Source of the DNA: an uncultured Treponema sp.
Lineage (GTDB): Bacteria; Spirochaetota; Spirochaetia; Treponematales; Treponemataceae
Direction of reading: 5' to 3'
NCBI GenBank assembly: GCA_937893155.1
Contig: CALBGU010000075.1
Span: 1-10,382, forward strand
Length of the DNA: 10,382 nt
Below are positions 1 to 7,700 of the stretch, one piece after another. A program made the translations under genes and the position numbers. Under the pieces are notes generated by a model. That model ran no database searches. It was not told the DNA's origin and was given only the letters and a program-made list of their open reading frames with translations. Within the stretch, counting starts at the first letter, position 1, and every line of letters starts with the position of its first letter.

Positions 1-894
1 GGGCTTGTATTCGGAAGTGTACCTGTCTATCGCTTCGAGCACGGCTTCCCTGTCGATGAAGCAGGTGTATTTCTGGTACGGCGGGGCTGAGGTTGTAACG
101 CCTGGCATTGTGGGGACGATTGCCGAAACGCAGGTGTCGTCCCATCTGTCGCCCTTGTAGACCTCCGCGATTTTCAGCTCGATGTTCTTGGTCTCGCCGC
201 TCAGGTTGAAGAACTGGAAGCACACGCAGTCCTCAAGCTCAAAAGTGTACTCGCCGCCGTTGTCAAGGTCGCGGACGGAGAATGCTTTTACGCGGGAATT
301 CTTGCGGTACAGGTCGGGCTTTTTGGCATCGACATAGCCGTTCAGAATCATGATTCTCTGGAACGGCTTTTCCGTCGTCATCTTTATGACCGTGCCGATT
401 CCGTAGCCCTTTTCGCCCTCGGCATACGGGATATGTTCGTAGTTCCACGAAAGGCTCTCGTAGTGGTCTGTTGGCGCGAAGGCGAATGTGCCGAGGTTTT
501 CGCTCGCGTAGGTGACGAAGCCGCCCCTCGTGTTCTCGGAGAGCGCGGAAGTTGCGGAGTATTTCGCGCCGAACCACGAATTGTAAAAATAGCCCCGCTT
601 CTGCGCGTATTCGTTGGTCTTGCAGTTTCCGCCCAATCTGACCGCCGTGAGACCGGGAATGCACATGGTTTCGTCATAATAAAACCAGCCGTTCTCGTCA
701 AGCCTGAAACTGCCGCGGTCATGCTCCGTGTAAGTCTCATCTTCCCAGCATATTGTGAATATTTTTTCGGGAGTGATATAAGCAGCCCCTGCCCAAGAAA
801 GCTCAACGCGCATATATTTGTCTTTGGCGAGGTCTTTCGCCCACGCGCACGACGACAGCACGAGCGCCGCCAGAATCAGAAATATCTTTTTCAT
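1..894 (-). CDS. Secreted lipoprotein with NADase-type glycan-binding domain (3' end off window)
   Basis: The frame is open from the start codon to the left edge (298 residues seen), so the C-terminus is missing. The N-terminus MKKIFLILAALVLSSC is a signal peptide with a lipobox (LSSC), which predicts an exported, lipid-anchored envelope protein. A non-lipidated cut after AWA is the alternative. Residues about 145-260 match the discoidin-like NADase-type glycan-binding domain: GYGIGTVIKM, then ILNGY, then YRKNSRVKAF, and finally VYKGDRWDDTCVSAI, the family's hallmark ending. This domain is thought to bind carbohydrate; no catalytic domain is visible. The region before it (residues 25-140) is not recognised. 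AAGGAG at 909-904 lies 9 bases before the chosen ATG at 894 and only 3 before another in-frame ATG at 900, so 894 is preferred. It is the last gene seen in a tight set with the two genes upstream, and its ribosome site overlaps the stop of the preceding small gene, suggesting coupled translation. Confidence 0.85.
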   Translation of the reverse strand, partial: MKKIFLILAALVLSSCAWAKDLAKDKYMRVELSWAGAAYITPEKIFTICWEDETYTEHDRGSFRLDENGWFYYDETMCIPGLTAVRLGGNCKTNEYAQKRGYFYNSWFGAKYSATSALSENTRGGFVTYASENLGTFAFAPTDHYESLSWNYEHIPYAEGEKGYGIGTVIKMTTEKPFQRIMILNGYVDAKKPDLYRKNSRVKAFSVRDLDNGGEYTFELEDCVCFQFFNLSGETKNIELKIAEVYKGDRWDDTCVSAIVPTMPGVTTSAPPYQKYTCFIDREAVLEAIDRYTSEYKP

Positions 895-903
895 ATTCAT
901 TTT

Positions 904-909
904 CTCCTT
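904..909 (-). promoter_or_regulatory. Ribosome binding site AAGGAG of the glycan-binding lipoprotein gene
   Basis: AAGGAG reads on the minus strand from 909 to 904. Its first base is the last base of the preceding small gene's TGA (911-909). Spacing is 9 bases to the ATG at 894 and 3 bases to the ATG at 900, which favours the inner start. Confidence 0.6.
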
Positions 910-1168
910 CATTCACCGCTGAACATGATATAATATTTTCCGTCAGGCACATTCTGTATATAAACCCAGCCGTGCTTGTCGGTCTTTGAGACGATTCTGC
1001 CGATGCCGTCCTGATGTTCTGAACTTTTATCCATTGTTCGCCGTCAAGCGCGATGTTGTCTAGTTCCAAAATCACCGATTCTTTTGGCGTACTCACGCAC
1101 GACACGCACAGCGTGATTTGCAAAAAAACAGCAAGCGCAATAAAAATAGTCTTCTTTGCTTTCATCAT
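909..1168 (-). pseudogene. Small lipoprotein gene broken by a one-base frameshift
   Basis: The frame starting at ATG 1168 (or ATG 1165) encodes a signal peptide with a relaxed lipobox (CVSC), then KESVILELDNIALDGEQWIKVQ. From about position 1019 the sensible protein continues in another frame: EHQDGIGRIVSKTDKHGWVY, then a tail IQNVPDGKYYIMFSGE ending at TGA 911-909. Adding one G at CAGAAC (to make CAGGAAC) joins the two halves as IKVQEHQDGIG, giving a lipoprotein of about 87 residues. Without the repair, the first frame runs on into the next gene with an unlikely sequence. AGGA lies 6 bases before ATG 1168, overlapping the TAG stop of the upstream gene, so translation is probably coupled to it. 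The family is not recognised; the tail reads like a short secreted beta-rich domain. A second possibility is a separate 41-residue ORF from ATG 1034. A sequencing error would also explain the break. Confidence 0.65.
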
Positions 1169-1176
1169 TTTCAATC

Positions 1177-3645
1177 CTACATCGGCAGTTCCACGACAAA
1201 CCAGTTGCCGCCGTCGTCTTGCATCATCGCGACCTCGGCGATTTTCACGTCCGCGTCGCCATTGAGAGAGTACGCGATGCTCACCGTGTGGAACGCCCTT
1301 CCGCCGCCGCTGTCCTTAAACTTTGCGGGATTGATTATGATGCGGATTTTATCGACCTTGCCGTAAAACTCCCCGTGCGCCTTTTGCATTTGCGCAATCA
1401 GCTCTTCCCTGTCATCGCCTGCAGCGACAAGGCTTTTCCATTCGTCGTTTTGAGAAAAATAACTGATGAAAAATTCTTCGAGAACAGCCGACGGGTCTTT
1501 TCGGTCTTTCCATTCGTCGCCTGTCAGCGCATGTATGAAGTCGAGCGCCGCAACCTCCGAGCCGTTCCGAGAGACCGTGAAGTTATGTTCAAATCCAATA
1601 TGATTCGCCCACCATTCCTTTTTTATTTGCCTTGCCGTTTTCCCGATGTCCTCTTTTTTCTTCATCGTGATTTTGATTTGCCTTACGGTCATAAACTCAA
1701 GATACACTTCAATCGTCATGTCCGCCCAGTCGTATTGGAGCTTGTCCACATCATCACGGTCGTCTATTCCCTTGCCCAGCGGAAAATCCTTCAGAATATC
1801 CTTTTTCCTTTTCCCGATGTATTTCGACAGCGGCAAATCGTCCGACTGCGCCATGATGAAGATGTCTTCAATCGCGCACTCCTTTTTGTTCTCAAGATAT
1901 TCGATGAAATACACCTCGTCATCGCCGTTTTTCAGCCCCACAAGGCATTTCGTAACCCAGCCGTTCTCCTGATGAGTTCCCACCGCTTCTTCCGGTCCAC
2001 GAACAAAATAACCGCCGCCCCTGCCGATAAAATCCTTGTAGGAAGACGGAACGCCCTCAAGAGCCAGCGCAAAAATCGTCCCCTTTTTCGCCTTCGCCCT
2101 CTTTTTCTCCGCCTCCGCCCGTGAATCGCTCGCTTTCTCCGCCGTTTTCTCCGCTTTCGCCTCTGCATTTTCCGCAGTCTTTTCCGCTTTCGGCTCTGCC
2201 TTGTGCCGCTTCCGCAAATCCTCCGCGCTGTCGGCAAAGTTCACGGCAATATCGCCGTAAAACCTCACGTCGTAATGCACCATCCAGCCCAATTCCTCGC
2301 CCTTGTGCGGATAGCCCTCCTCGTCAAATACCACCGAATAGACCTGATACCACGCCGTCGCAAAATTGCCCCAGACTTTGTATTCCACATACAGCGGCAC
2401 GTCCGCAAACTTTGCCACCACATTGTCCTGCGGCACGTCGAAGACATTGAGCGCAGTTCCGTGATAATCCGTGTGGGCGAACACGCCGAGTAGCTCATAT
2501 TGCGCCGAAACAAGCTCCACCTCGTTGCGCTTGGTGACGACCGCAAACGAATCGGGATAATCCGCCGACGGCACGAACGGCACATAATTCCGTTCGACTT
2601 TGTATTTTTCGATGTCCTTCCGCATATAAAGGCGGTAGAACACATAATCGTTCAGCCGAGTGAAACGCTTTTCGTAATTGCTCCAGTTCAATCGGTGCGC
2701 CGAATGTTCCACCTGCGACCCCAAGCGCGAATAATGAAGGACGCTCGCGCCGAGTTCATTCGCCTCTTTCCCGTATTTCAGGACGGTCTCGTTTTTGAAA
2801 AGCCCCAGCTCCTCAAACGAGATTTCCGTCATCACAAACTCATCTCCGTCGTCCGTCTTTCCCGTGAGCGTGTTTTTCTCGCTGTCATAGACGAAATCCC
2901 GCCTGCACCAATGCCCCGCTTCGGGCAAAACGACTTTCTTTGTGCGCGCGCTGTATTCATAAATCCCGAAATAATCCTTGCTGTCGCCGCCCTTGAGATG
3001 TCCGTCCCCGATGTACCGCCAGCCGAGCGCATACTCGCCGTTTTCGTAGAAAATCACGGTGAACTGGCTTTCAGTGCCGAGCCGAGATTCCATTTCTCCT
3101 CGGAACGCCCTGCCAGAAAGCGCGTTCGACTGTGCGATGAAGCGCGCTCGGTATGAAGTCGGCAAAACCGTTCCGCCGTCGCCGTCCCCTGCTTCCACGA
3201 GCGCATTTTTCTTCCAATATAATCGCTTTTCCTTGCCGCTCGCGTCCATTAAAACAACGCCCTCGCCGTCCTCCTCGTAATGATAAAGCACGTCGCGGAA
3301 AAAATAGCCCCTGCCGCTTCCCAGCGCCTCGTACACAAAGCCGTCGGCGGAAAAATACAGCGAAGAAAACGACGAGCCGCCAAAAACCGTGTTCTCGACG
3401 CTTGCAGGACGCAAAGAGAACTGAAAAGGATTTTCGATTCTGGGGAGCCGATTCGGAAACGCATAGAAAAACGCCGCCACGAGAGCGATGAGCGGAAAAA
3501 AGATGTGCCGCACGGCAAGCGACAGAGCCGAGCGCGGTTTTTCTTCCTTTTTCAGAATCTTCCGCACAAGCCACACCGCGAACACCACCGCCGCGCGCAG
3601 AAGCAACGCGCACACCACCAGCACAAAAAATAGTATCTTCATCAT
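1177..3645 (-). CDS. 822-residue membrane-anchored protein of unknown function
   Basis: I do not recognise this as a named family. The N-terminus has two hydrophobic segments, residues about 4-28 and 45-63, separated by a basic stretch (VRKILKKEEKPR). A large soluble region follows. Residues 64-475 are rich in aromatic and charged residues. A low-complexity Ala/Lys/Glu linker spans about 478-522 (repeated AEKTAE units, probably helical). In the C-terminal module, residues 609-660 (YIGKRKKDILKDF, then IEVYLEF) resemble the small domains seen in bacterial lipoproteins that open with IGKTKxEV. The last 110 residues (LEEFFISYF, then the final VAMMQDDGGNWFVVELPM) could be an NTF2-like fold; both comparisons are weak. 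There are two adjacent ATG codons, at 3645 and 3642, with GAGG/GGGA upstream partly supplied by the 60-bp repeat. The stop TAG (1179-1177) lies 8 bases before the next gene, so it heads a three-gene unit of envelope proteins. No convincing promoter was seen directly upstream. Confidence 0.85.
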   Translation of the reverse strand: MMKILFFVLVVCALLLRAAVVFAVWLVRKILKKEEKPRSALSLAVRHIFFPLIALVAAFFYAFPNRLPRIENPFQFSLRPASVENTVFGGSSFSSLYFSADGFVYEALGSGRGYFFRDVLYHYEEDGEGVVLMDASGKEKRLYWKKNALVEAGDGDGGTVLPTSYRARFIAQSNALSGRAFRGEMESRLGTESQFTVIFYENGEYALGWRYIGDGHLKGGDSKDYFGIYEYSARTKKVVLPEAGHWCRRDFVYDSEKNTLTGKTDDGDEFVMTEISFEELGLFKNETVLKYGKEANELGASVLHYSRLGSQVEHSAHRLNWSNYEKRFTRLNDYVFYRLYMRKDIEKYKVERNYVPFVPSADYPDSFAVVTKRNEVELVSAQYELLGVFAHTDYHGTALNVFDVPQDNVVAKFADVPLYVEYKVWGNFATAWYQVYSVVFDEEGYPHKGEELGWMVHYDVRFYGDIAVNFADSAEDLRKRHKAEPKAEKTAENAEAKAEKTAEKASDSRAEAEKKRAKAKKGTIFALALEGVPSSYKDFIGRGGGYFVRGPEEAVGTHQENGWVTKCLVGLKNGDDEVYFIEYLENKKECAIEDIFIMAQSDDLPLSKYIGKRKKDILKDFPLGKGIDDRDDVDKLQYDWADMTIEVYLEFMTVRQIKITMKKKEDIGKTARQIKKEWWANHIGFEHNFTVSRNGSEVAALDFIHALTGDEWKDRKDPSAVLEEFFISYFSQNDEWKSLVAAGDDREELIAQMQKAHGEFYGKVDKIRIIINPAKFKDSGGGRAFHTVSIAYSLNGDADVKIAEVAMMQDDGGNWFVVELPM

Positions 3646-3648
3646 TTT

Positions 3649-3708
3649 CCCGTTTCCTCACTAAAATCGAAAAAAGCAGACACTCAAAACAATGCCTGCT
3701 TTGCAATA
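3649..3708. repeat. 60-bp direct repeat, copy 1
   Basis: This copy matches 4022-4081 at 58 of 60 positions, offset by 373 bases. The differences are C3690/T4063 and G3703/C4076. It contains a hairpin with a T-run (minus strand) and ends, in the direction of transcription, with GTGAGGAAACGGG. That end lies only 3 bases before the ATG at 3645 and supplies the ribosome-binding region of the 822-residue protein gene. Confidence 0.95.
3670..3702 (-). terminator. Rho-independent terminator after brnA
   Basis: On the minus strand AAAGCAGGCA (3702-3693) pairs with TGTCTGCTTT (3682-3673), a 10-bp stem with one G-U pair and a 10-base loop. The stem runs into six T (3675-3670). It lies 17 bases after the brnA stop, inside repeat copy 1. 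A second AAAGCAGA just after the stop could pair with the same 3' arm, so two alternative hairpins are possible. Confidence 0.75.
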
Positions 3709-3718
3709 TGCTCTGCTT

Positions 3719-3931
3719 TTACTTGCTGAACGATAATTCCAGATGTTTTTTTTCTTTTACACATTCCAGCAGATAATAATTGATAATATTTTGATACGGC
3801 ATACCCGTTTCTTCCGCCATATCCTTAAAATATTCAATCACTTGGTCGTCAAGCCGAATAGTAATCTGCTTCTTGAGCTTATCTGCATACGGATTTTTTA
3901 TCCCGTTTGAAAAATCGTAATTCTCTCTCAT
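3719..3931 (-). CDS. brnA: BrnA-type antitoxin, orphan
   Basis: A 70-residue ribbon-helix-helix protein. The N-terminus MRENYDFSNGIKNPYADKLK and the following KQITIRLDDQVIEYFKDMAE are typical of BrnA antitoxins: a basic beta strand for DNA binding, then helices ending in the MPYQNIINYYL segment. BrnA normally neutralises the ribonuclease BrnT and represses the shared promoter. I chose ATG 3931 because it matches the family start and overlaps the TGA of the short upstream reading frame by four bases (ATGA), as in intact brnTA operons. An in-frame ATG at 3946 would add five residues. A normal brnT is absent: only its first codons appear to survive just upstream. A strong promoter lies at 3973-4002 and a terminator at 3670-3702. 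The codons are AT-rich compared with the large genes. With no partner it may act only as a DNA-binding repressor or as an antitoxin for a related toxin elsewhere. Confidence 0.85.
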   Translation of the reverse strand: MRENYDFSNGIKNPYADKLKKQITIRLDDQVIEYFKDMAEETGMPYQNIINYYLLECVKEKKHLELSFSK

Positions 3932-3966
3932 CTTAGCGAATCCCATTCAAAAATTATTTCATTCAT
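3928..3966 (-). pseudogene. brnT: Remnant of brnT toxin (first codons only)
   Basis: The short frame from ATG 3966 reads MNEIIFEWDSLR then TGA. BrnT toxins commonly begin with a short strand followed by FEWDPxKN and are about 90 residues long, so roughly nine residues of a BrnT start appear joined directly to the end of the module, with the core deleted. The stop overlaps the brnA start (ATGA). The ATG lies about 7 bases after a consensus -10 box, so any transcript would be nearly leaderless. The alternative is a chance leader peptide. Confidence 0.55.
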
Positions 3967-3972
3967 AATTAT

Positions 3973-4002
3973 ATTATAATTATACCCCACAAATACTGTC
4001 AA
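3973..4002 (-). promoter_or_regulatory. Sigma-70 promoter of the brnA unit
   Basis: On the minus strand there is a perfect TTGACA (4002-3997), an 18-base spacer and a perfect TATAAT (3978-3973). The sequence is overlapped by further TATAAT copies at 3984-3979 and 3973-3968. The AT-rich repeated -10 region is a likely target for BrnA autorepression (inference). Confidence 0.8.
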
Positions 4003-4021
4003 TAAAACAGTCGGAAAATCA

Positions 4022-4081
4022 CCCGTTTCCTCACTAAAATCGAAAAAAGCAGACACTCAAAATAATGCCTGCTTTCCAATA
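4022..4081. repeat. 60-bp direct repeat, copy 2
   Basis: This is the partner of 3649-3708, 58/60 identical and in the same orientation. It lies 12 bases after the reconstructed vapC stop and about 20 bases before the brnA promoter. Together the two copies bound a 373-bp unit holding the promoter, brnT remnant and brnA. Confidence 0.95.
4043..4075 (-). terminator. Rho-independent terminator after vapC
   Basis: This is the same hairpin as in repeat copy 1: AAAGCAGGCA (4075-4066) pairs with TGTCTGCTTT (4055-4046), followed by six T (4048-4043). It would end vapBC transcripts before the brnA promoter. Confidence 0.75.
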
Positions 4082-4093
4082 ATATATTTTTAT

Positions 4094-4497
4094 TTACTCT
4101 TTTGTCCAATCTTCAACTTTTATCCACGGAATCCGTACAAATTCGTCGTAATTATTCGTAACAACCGTAAGATTCCTTGTCATTGCCTGCGCTGCTAACT
4201 GCATATCATACGGTCCGATAACTTTGCTTTTTTTTCCAAATACGCTCGTATCAACCCATACGCTTCTGTATCCTCTGTGGTAAAATCAATAATATTATTG
4301 AAATCTGCACAGAAATCAAGCAATGCCTGTCGATTTTTTTCACGATTTTGACTTTTTGAAGCTCCATATTCCAGCTCAGCAATAGAAACCGATGACAAAA
4401 ATAGCTCATTACTATCAGAATGTAAGATTTTCTCAGTAAGATGAGGAAATTTCTGTTTGATTAAGAAAATACAAATATTTGTGTCTAAAAGATACAT
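4094..4497 (-). pseudogene. vapC: VapC-type PIN-domain toxin, frameshifted at an A8 run
   Basis: VapC toxins are Mg-dependent RNases with a PIN domain. The first frame gives MYLLDTN (catalytic Asp5) and SVSIAELEYG (Glu41), then meets a stop at 4197-4195 after 100 residues. From the run of eight A (4235-4228, minus strand) the correct continuation is one frame away: KVIGPYDMQLAAQA, containing the third acidic residue (Asp98). After it come LTVVTNNYDEF and IKVEDWTKE, ending at TAA 4096-4094. Adding one A joins the halves as AYLEKKSKVIGPYD and yields 134 residues, the usual VapC length. The ATG overlaps the vapB stop by one base (TGATG), the classic arrangement. As written, the toxin lacks its third catalytic acid and last strands, so it should be inactive unless slippage on the A run restores the frame. 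A homopolymer sequencing error is equally possible. Confidence 0.88.
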
Positions 4498-4727
4498 CAG
4501 AATTCTTCCCGTGTTTCAAGTTTTGGCTGACTTCTGCCCTCTGCCATAAAGTCATCGGTGAATTCCGAAAGGCTTCTTTTCAAATTTTCCCACGGACGAT
4601 TTTGCGGATACAGAATAAGCGTTGTTCCAATCCTTTTTATGAACAATTCCGAGTTATCAATATGATATTCTTTAGGAATTCTCACCGCCTGACTATTACC
4701 GCTCGTAAATACTTGTGTCGCAATCAT
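4497..4727 (-). CDS. vapB: VapB-type antitoxin
   Basis: A 76-residue antitoxin with an AbrB/MazE-like swapped-hairpin DNA-binding N-terminus: TQVFTSGNSQAVRIPKEYHI is the standard VapB motif, followed by ELFIKRIGTTLILYP. The C-terminal tail (RPWENLKRSLSEFTDDFM) should be the VapC-binding arm. ATG 4727 is chosen because a near-perfect AAAGGAGGT (4739-4731) precedes it by a few bases; the 18 codons upstream lie in the promoter. It binds VapC and, with it, probably represses its own promoter through the palindrome inside that promoter. The gene is intact although its toxin is frameshifted. Confidence 0.9.
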   Translation of the reverse strand: MIATQVFTSGNSQAVRIPKEYHIDNSELFIKRIGTTLILYPQNRPWENLKRSLSEFTDDFMAEGRSQPKLETREEF

Positions 4728-4748
4728 AAAACCTCCTTTATTACTCAA

Positions 4749-4778
4749 AGTATATATGCAAGTATTTGCATTTGTCAA
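4749..4778 (-). promoter_or_regulatory. vapBC promoter with palindromic operator
   Basis: On the minus strand there is TTGACA (4778-4773), an 18-base spacer and TATACT (4754-4749). The spacer contains a perfect inverted repeat, ATGCAA-GTAT-TTGCAT at 4756-4771 (plus-strand reading), ideally placed for a VapB or VapBC repressor. Confidence 0.75.
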
Positions 4779-4788
4779 CAAAACCGCC

Positions 4789-7700
4789 TCAATAGCAATC
4801 CCAGTTGTACAGCACGCGGGAAAAATCCCGTGCGCGCAAATCCTCGCGGCTCAAAAAGAAGTTCGCAATCCCCATATCGCCCCACATAATCGCATTCATC
4901 TCATCATCATCATCATCGCCGCCCGTCGCAATCCATTCGCTCGCCATTTGGAAAAGCAAGAGAATGTCGCCATCAGGACGAATTTCGCCCTGCGTGAATT
5001 GCGGGTGTCCGCCGATTTGGTGCGGAGCAACCCGTCCATCGCCATAGAACTCCTGATAATCCACATCGCTGAACCACTCGTAATCCCAGCCCGCAAACAC
5101 AGGAAGACCAAGATTTACCGCCGCTTTTTTCACCGCCTCGCCAAAGCCGTCGCAGCTTGGATTGATGTGCGATTCAATCTTCTCAAAAGTCAAGCCGAAC
5201 TCATTTTCAATCGGAAGAGAAATCTCCTCGCCGTCCGCGCCCGTTTTTTGCGCCGCACGCACCCCCATCGCCGAAAGCTCCGCCGCGCTCATCGCCAAAC
5301 TCGGCGACACCACATCGCGCCACACAACACGCCAATTTTTCTGCGGAGTTTTTGTGCCGTGTTCGATAGCGTCCCAGCCGTACATATCGTCGTTCGCGAT
5401 GAAAATCTGCAACAGCCCAGAACGCGGATAATCAGGTAACGGCGGCACATCGGCAAAATTTATCTGCGCCAACAGATACAGCTTCTCGCCGTTCTCCCCC
5501 GTCGGATACTCCTCCCCGCGCGTCCAGTACGGCAATCCCCCGAACTTGCTCGCCGTCATCGCTAGCATTGGCTTTCCCGTCCTGTCTTCCGCGCGAATAC
5601 GCACCGCAGGCATCGAATACATTTTTTTCAGATACTCCAAAATCGCCGCCGCCTCTTCGTGCGTGTATTCTGCTTTCTTCCCCGCCGTAATCCGCTCGAC
5701 CGCTTCCCGTATCGGAGTGTTTTTCTCATTGCTCGACGACTCACGCCGCAATTTTTTCTCCTCTTTCTCATCACAAGCCGACCAAAAACCGCGCGTCAAA
5801 AACAACAGCACCCCGACCCCATAACACACCGCAATACTTCCCGTCAGCCAAAACAGAATAAGCCCGCCAACCACAATCGAGAACGGAATAAGCAGCGACC
5901 GCCACGTTCCCTTTGATTTCTTCCCCGTTTGCGCCGCACCCTGAAAATAATCAAACGCTTTCTCATCATCTTGCGTTTTCCGCGCGTCCGACTCCGCACG
6001 TTCTGCACCAAACGAATCGGCAAGCGGCAGCGAAGAGCCAATATCTGCGTTTCGGCAAATGCGGATTGAATACGACGGGCGCACCTCTTGAGGCTCTTGC
6101 GCTTCCGCCGTCAATTCGCCGCTCTTCCAATCGCTCTGCACCAGCGCACTATGACGCGGCACATCGTCGCTCCAAATCCAGAGCTGTTTTATCTCATAAA
6201 TCGTTTCTTTTTCAATCCCGTCCGTGTTAGCCGCTCGCCTACACTCCTCAAGCGTCGGAAGCCGCCAGCCGTTCGCGTCAAAATTGCACACAACACGAGC
6301 GAAAACCGCTTCATTCTCCGTGTTTTCATTCCATTTTTTCGTAAACGAATTGTATTCGTGATGCGGCGCCGTCCCCCACGCATCAGGATTCGTCTCGCCG
6401 TCAATCGAATAGCACGGCTCAAGATGACACGTCAAACTAAGCGCGTTACAATACTGAATCGCCCAATAAAAATTAAACGAATCAATCGGATACCTATCAT
6501 CATCAATATCCTCGCCCAGCTGCGCACTCTCGCTAAAAACATACTCACCGCCGCAATCGCTCTGCGCCCTCGTGAGCACCGCTTTTAGCATCTCCACGCC
6601 CTTGGGGTGCTTCTCATCGCCGCTTAATCGCACCGTCTCGAACGCAACTCCGCTAATATACGCCGTCGAAAGCACCGTTTTCCGCGAAAGACCATCTTCA
6701 AAAGAATTTTCTTCGCCCTCTTCCTCGTCCTCATACTCCCAAACATTTTCGCTCGCCCGCGCCGCACTCACCGCGCCGTGCATTTTTTTGTCAGTGCCAG
6801 CCGACAGCTCCCAGAACGACGTGCCTTTCTCCTTTTTCTCTGCCTTGAGCCTAAGATACTCCGCGTCCTCATCACCTGCCCCCGCTTCAACCGTCTCTTT
6901 CATCTCAAGGAGTTCTTCCGTCGTCAACGGCTCGCCGACAATCAGATTTTCCCGCGAATCCAGTGCAATTACCCCGTCAGGTGCTCTCGTTTTCAGCCAC
7001 CACATCGCATGATAAAACTCAAGGTCGGCAATCTCAAAATGTTCCTCGTCGTACAGCCGCATACGCCACAGCGCACAATCCGACGCTTTCCCGCCCTGCG
7101 CCTCGCCACGATATAACGCCCTCGGGTCAACAGGAAAACGCGCCGTCCTGCCTGCAAACAGATGAAACACACCGCACAACACGCCCTCTTTGCCCAGCGT
7201 CTCAAAACTCATATCGTCGTTCACGCTCGGCTCTTCCGCCGTTTCCTCCTCTTCCGCGTCCTCTGACCTTTCGCCCTTCAAGCGCAGATAATTCACATCG
7301 TCCGTTTCCGCGTCCGCCTTCACCGCGTCAATAATACTCGCCAAAGACTCCGCAGAAAGAGAGTGCAACACCACATATTCAAATCCGTCCTCAAGCTCTT
7401 TCACGCCCTCGCCAGCCTTTTCGTCCGCCGTCGCCTTGAGCCACCACAGCGCGCGCTCATAATCGAGGTCTGCAATCTGCTCCCCCGAAGCATCATACAC
7501 AAACAGCCGCCAAAAATAAATCGTCGTATCGCTTAACGAAAATATCGATTTCGGATTCATCGGCAGCGCAATCGCTTCGCCTTGTGTCAGCGAAAAAACA
7601 CCGCAGGGCGTCTGCAATGCGCCGATATGGATAATCTCGGGCATATTGCCGCCCATCTCCTCATCGTCAACGCCGTCCACATCAACGCCGTCGCGCGAAA

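Noticed and set aside
1172..1174. TTG at 1174 as start of the small lipoprotein
   Set aside because: It touches the AGGA ribosome site directly, with no spacing, while ATG at 1168 is correctly spaced.
1177..3645. Ala/Lys/Glu-rich segment of the 822-residue protein as a tandem DNA repeat
   Set aside because: The protein repeats AEKTAE units but the DNA copies are imperfect; it is best read as a helical linker.
3649..4081. The 60-bp repeats as integron attC sites around a gene cassette
   Set aside because: A repeated site around a small promoter-bearing toxin-antitoxin unit fits the idea, and some treponemes carry integrons, but I find no RYYYAAC/GTTRRRY core pair at the ends of the repeat.
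4896..4916. ATC trinucleotide run in the C-terminal domain of the giant gene
   Set aside because: It encodes an aspartate run in an acidic loop; it is short and in frame, and similar Asp runs occur elsewhere in the protein, so there is no sign of a switch.
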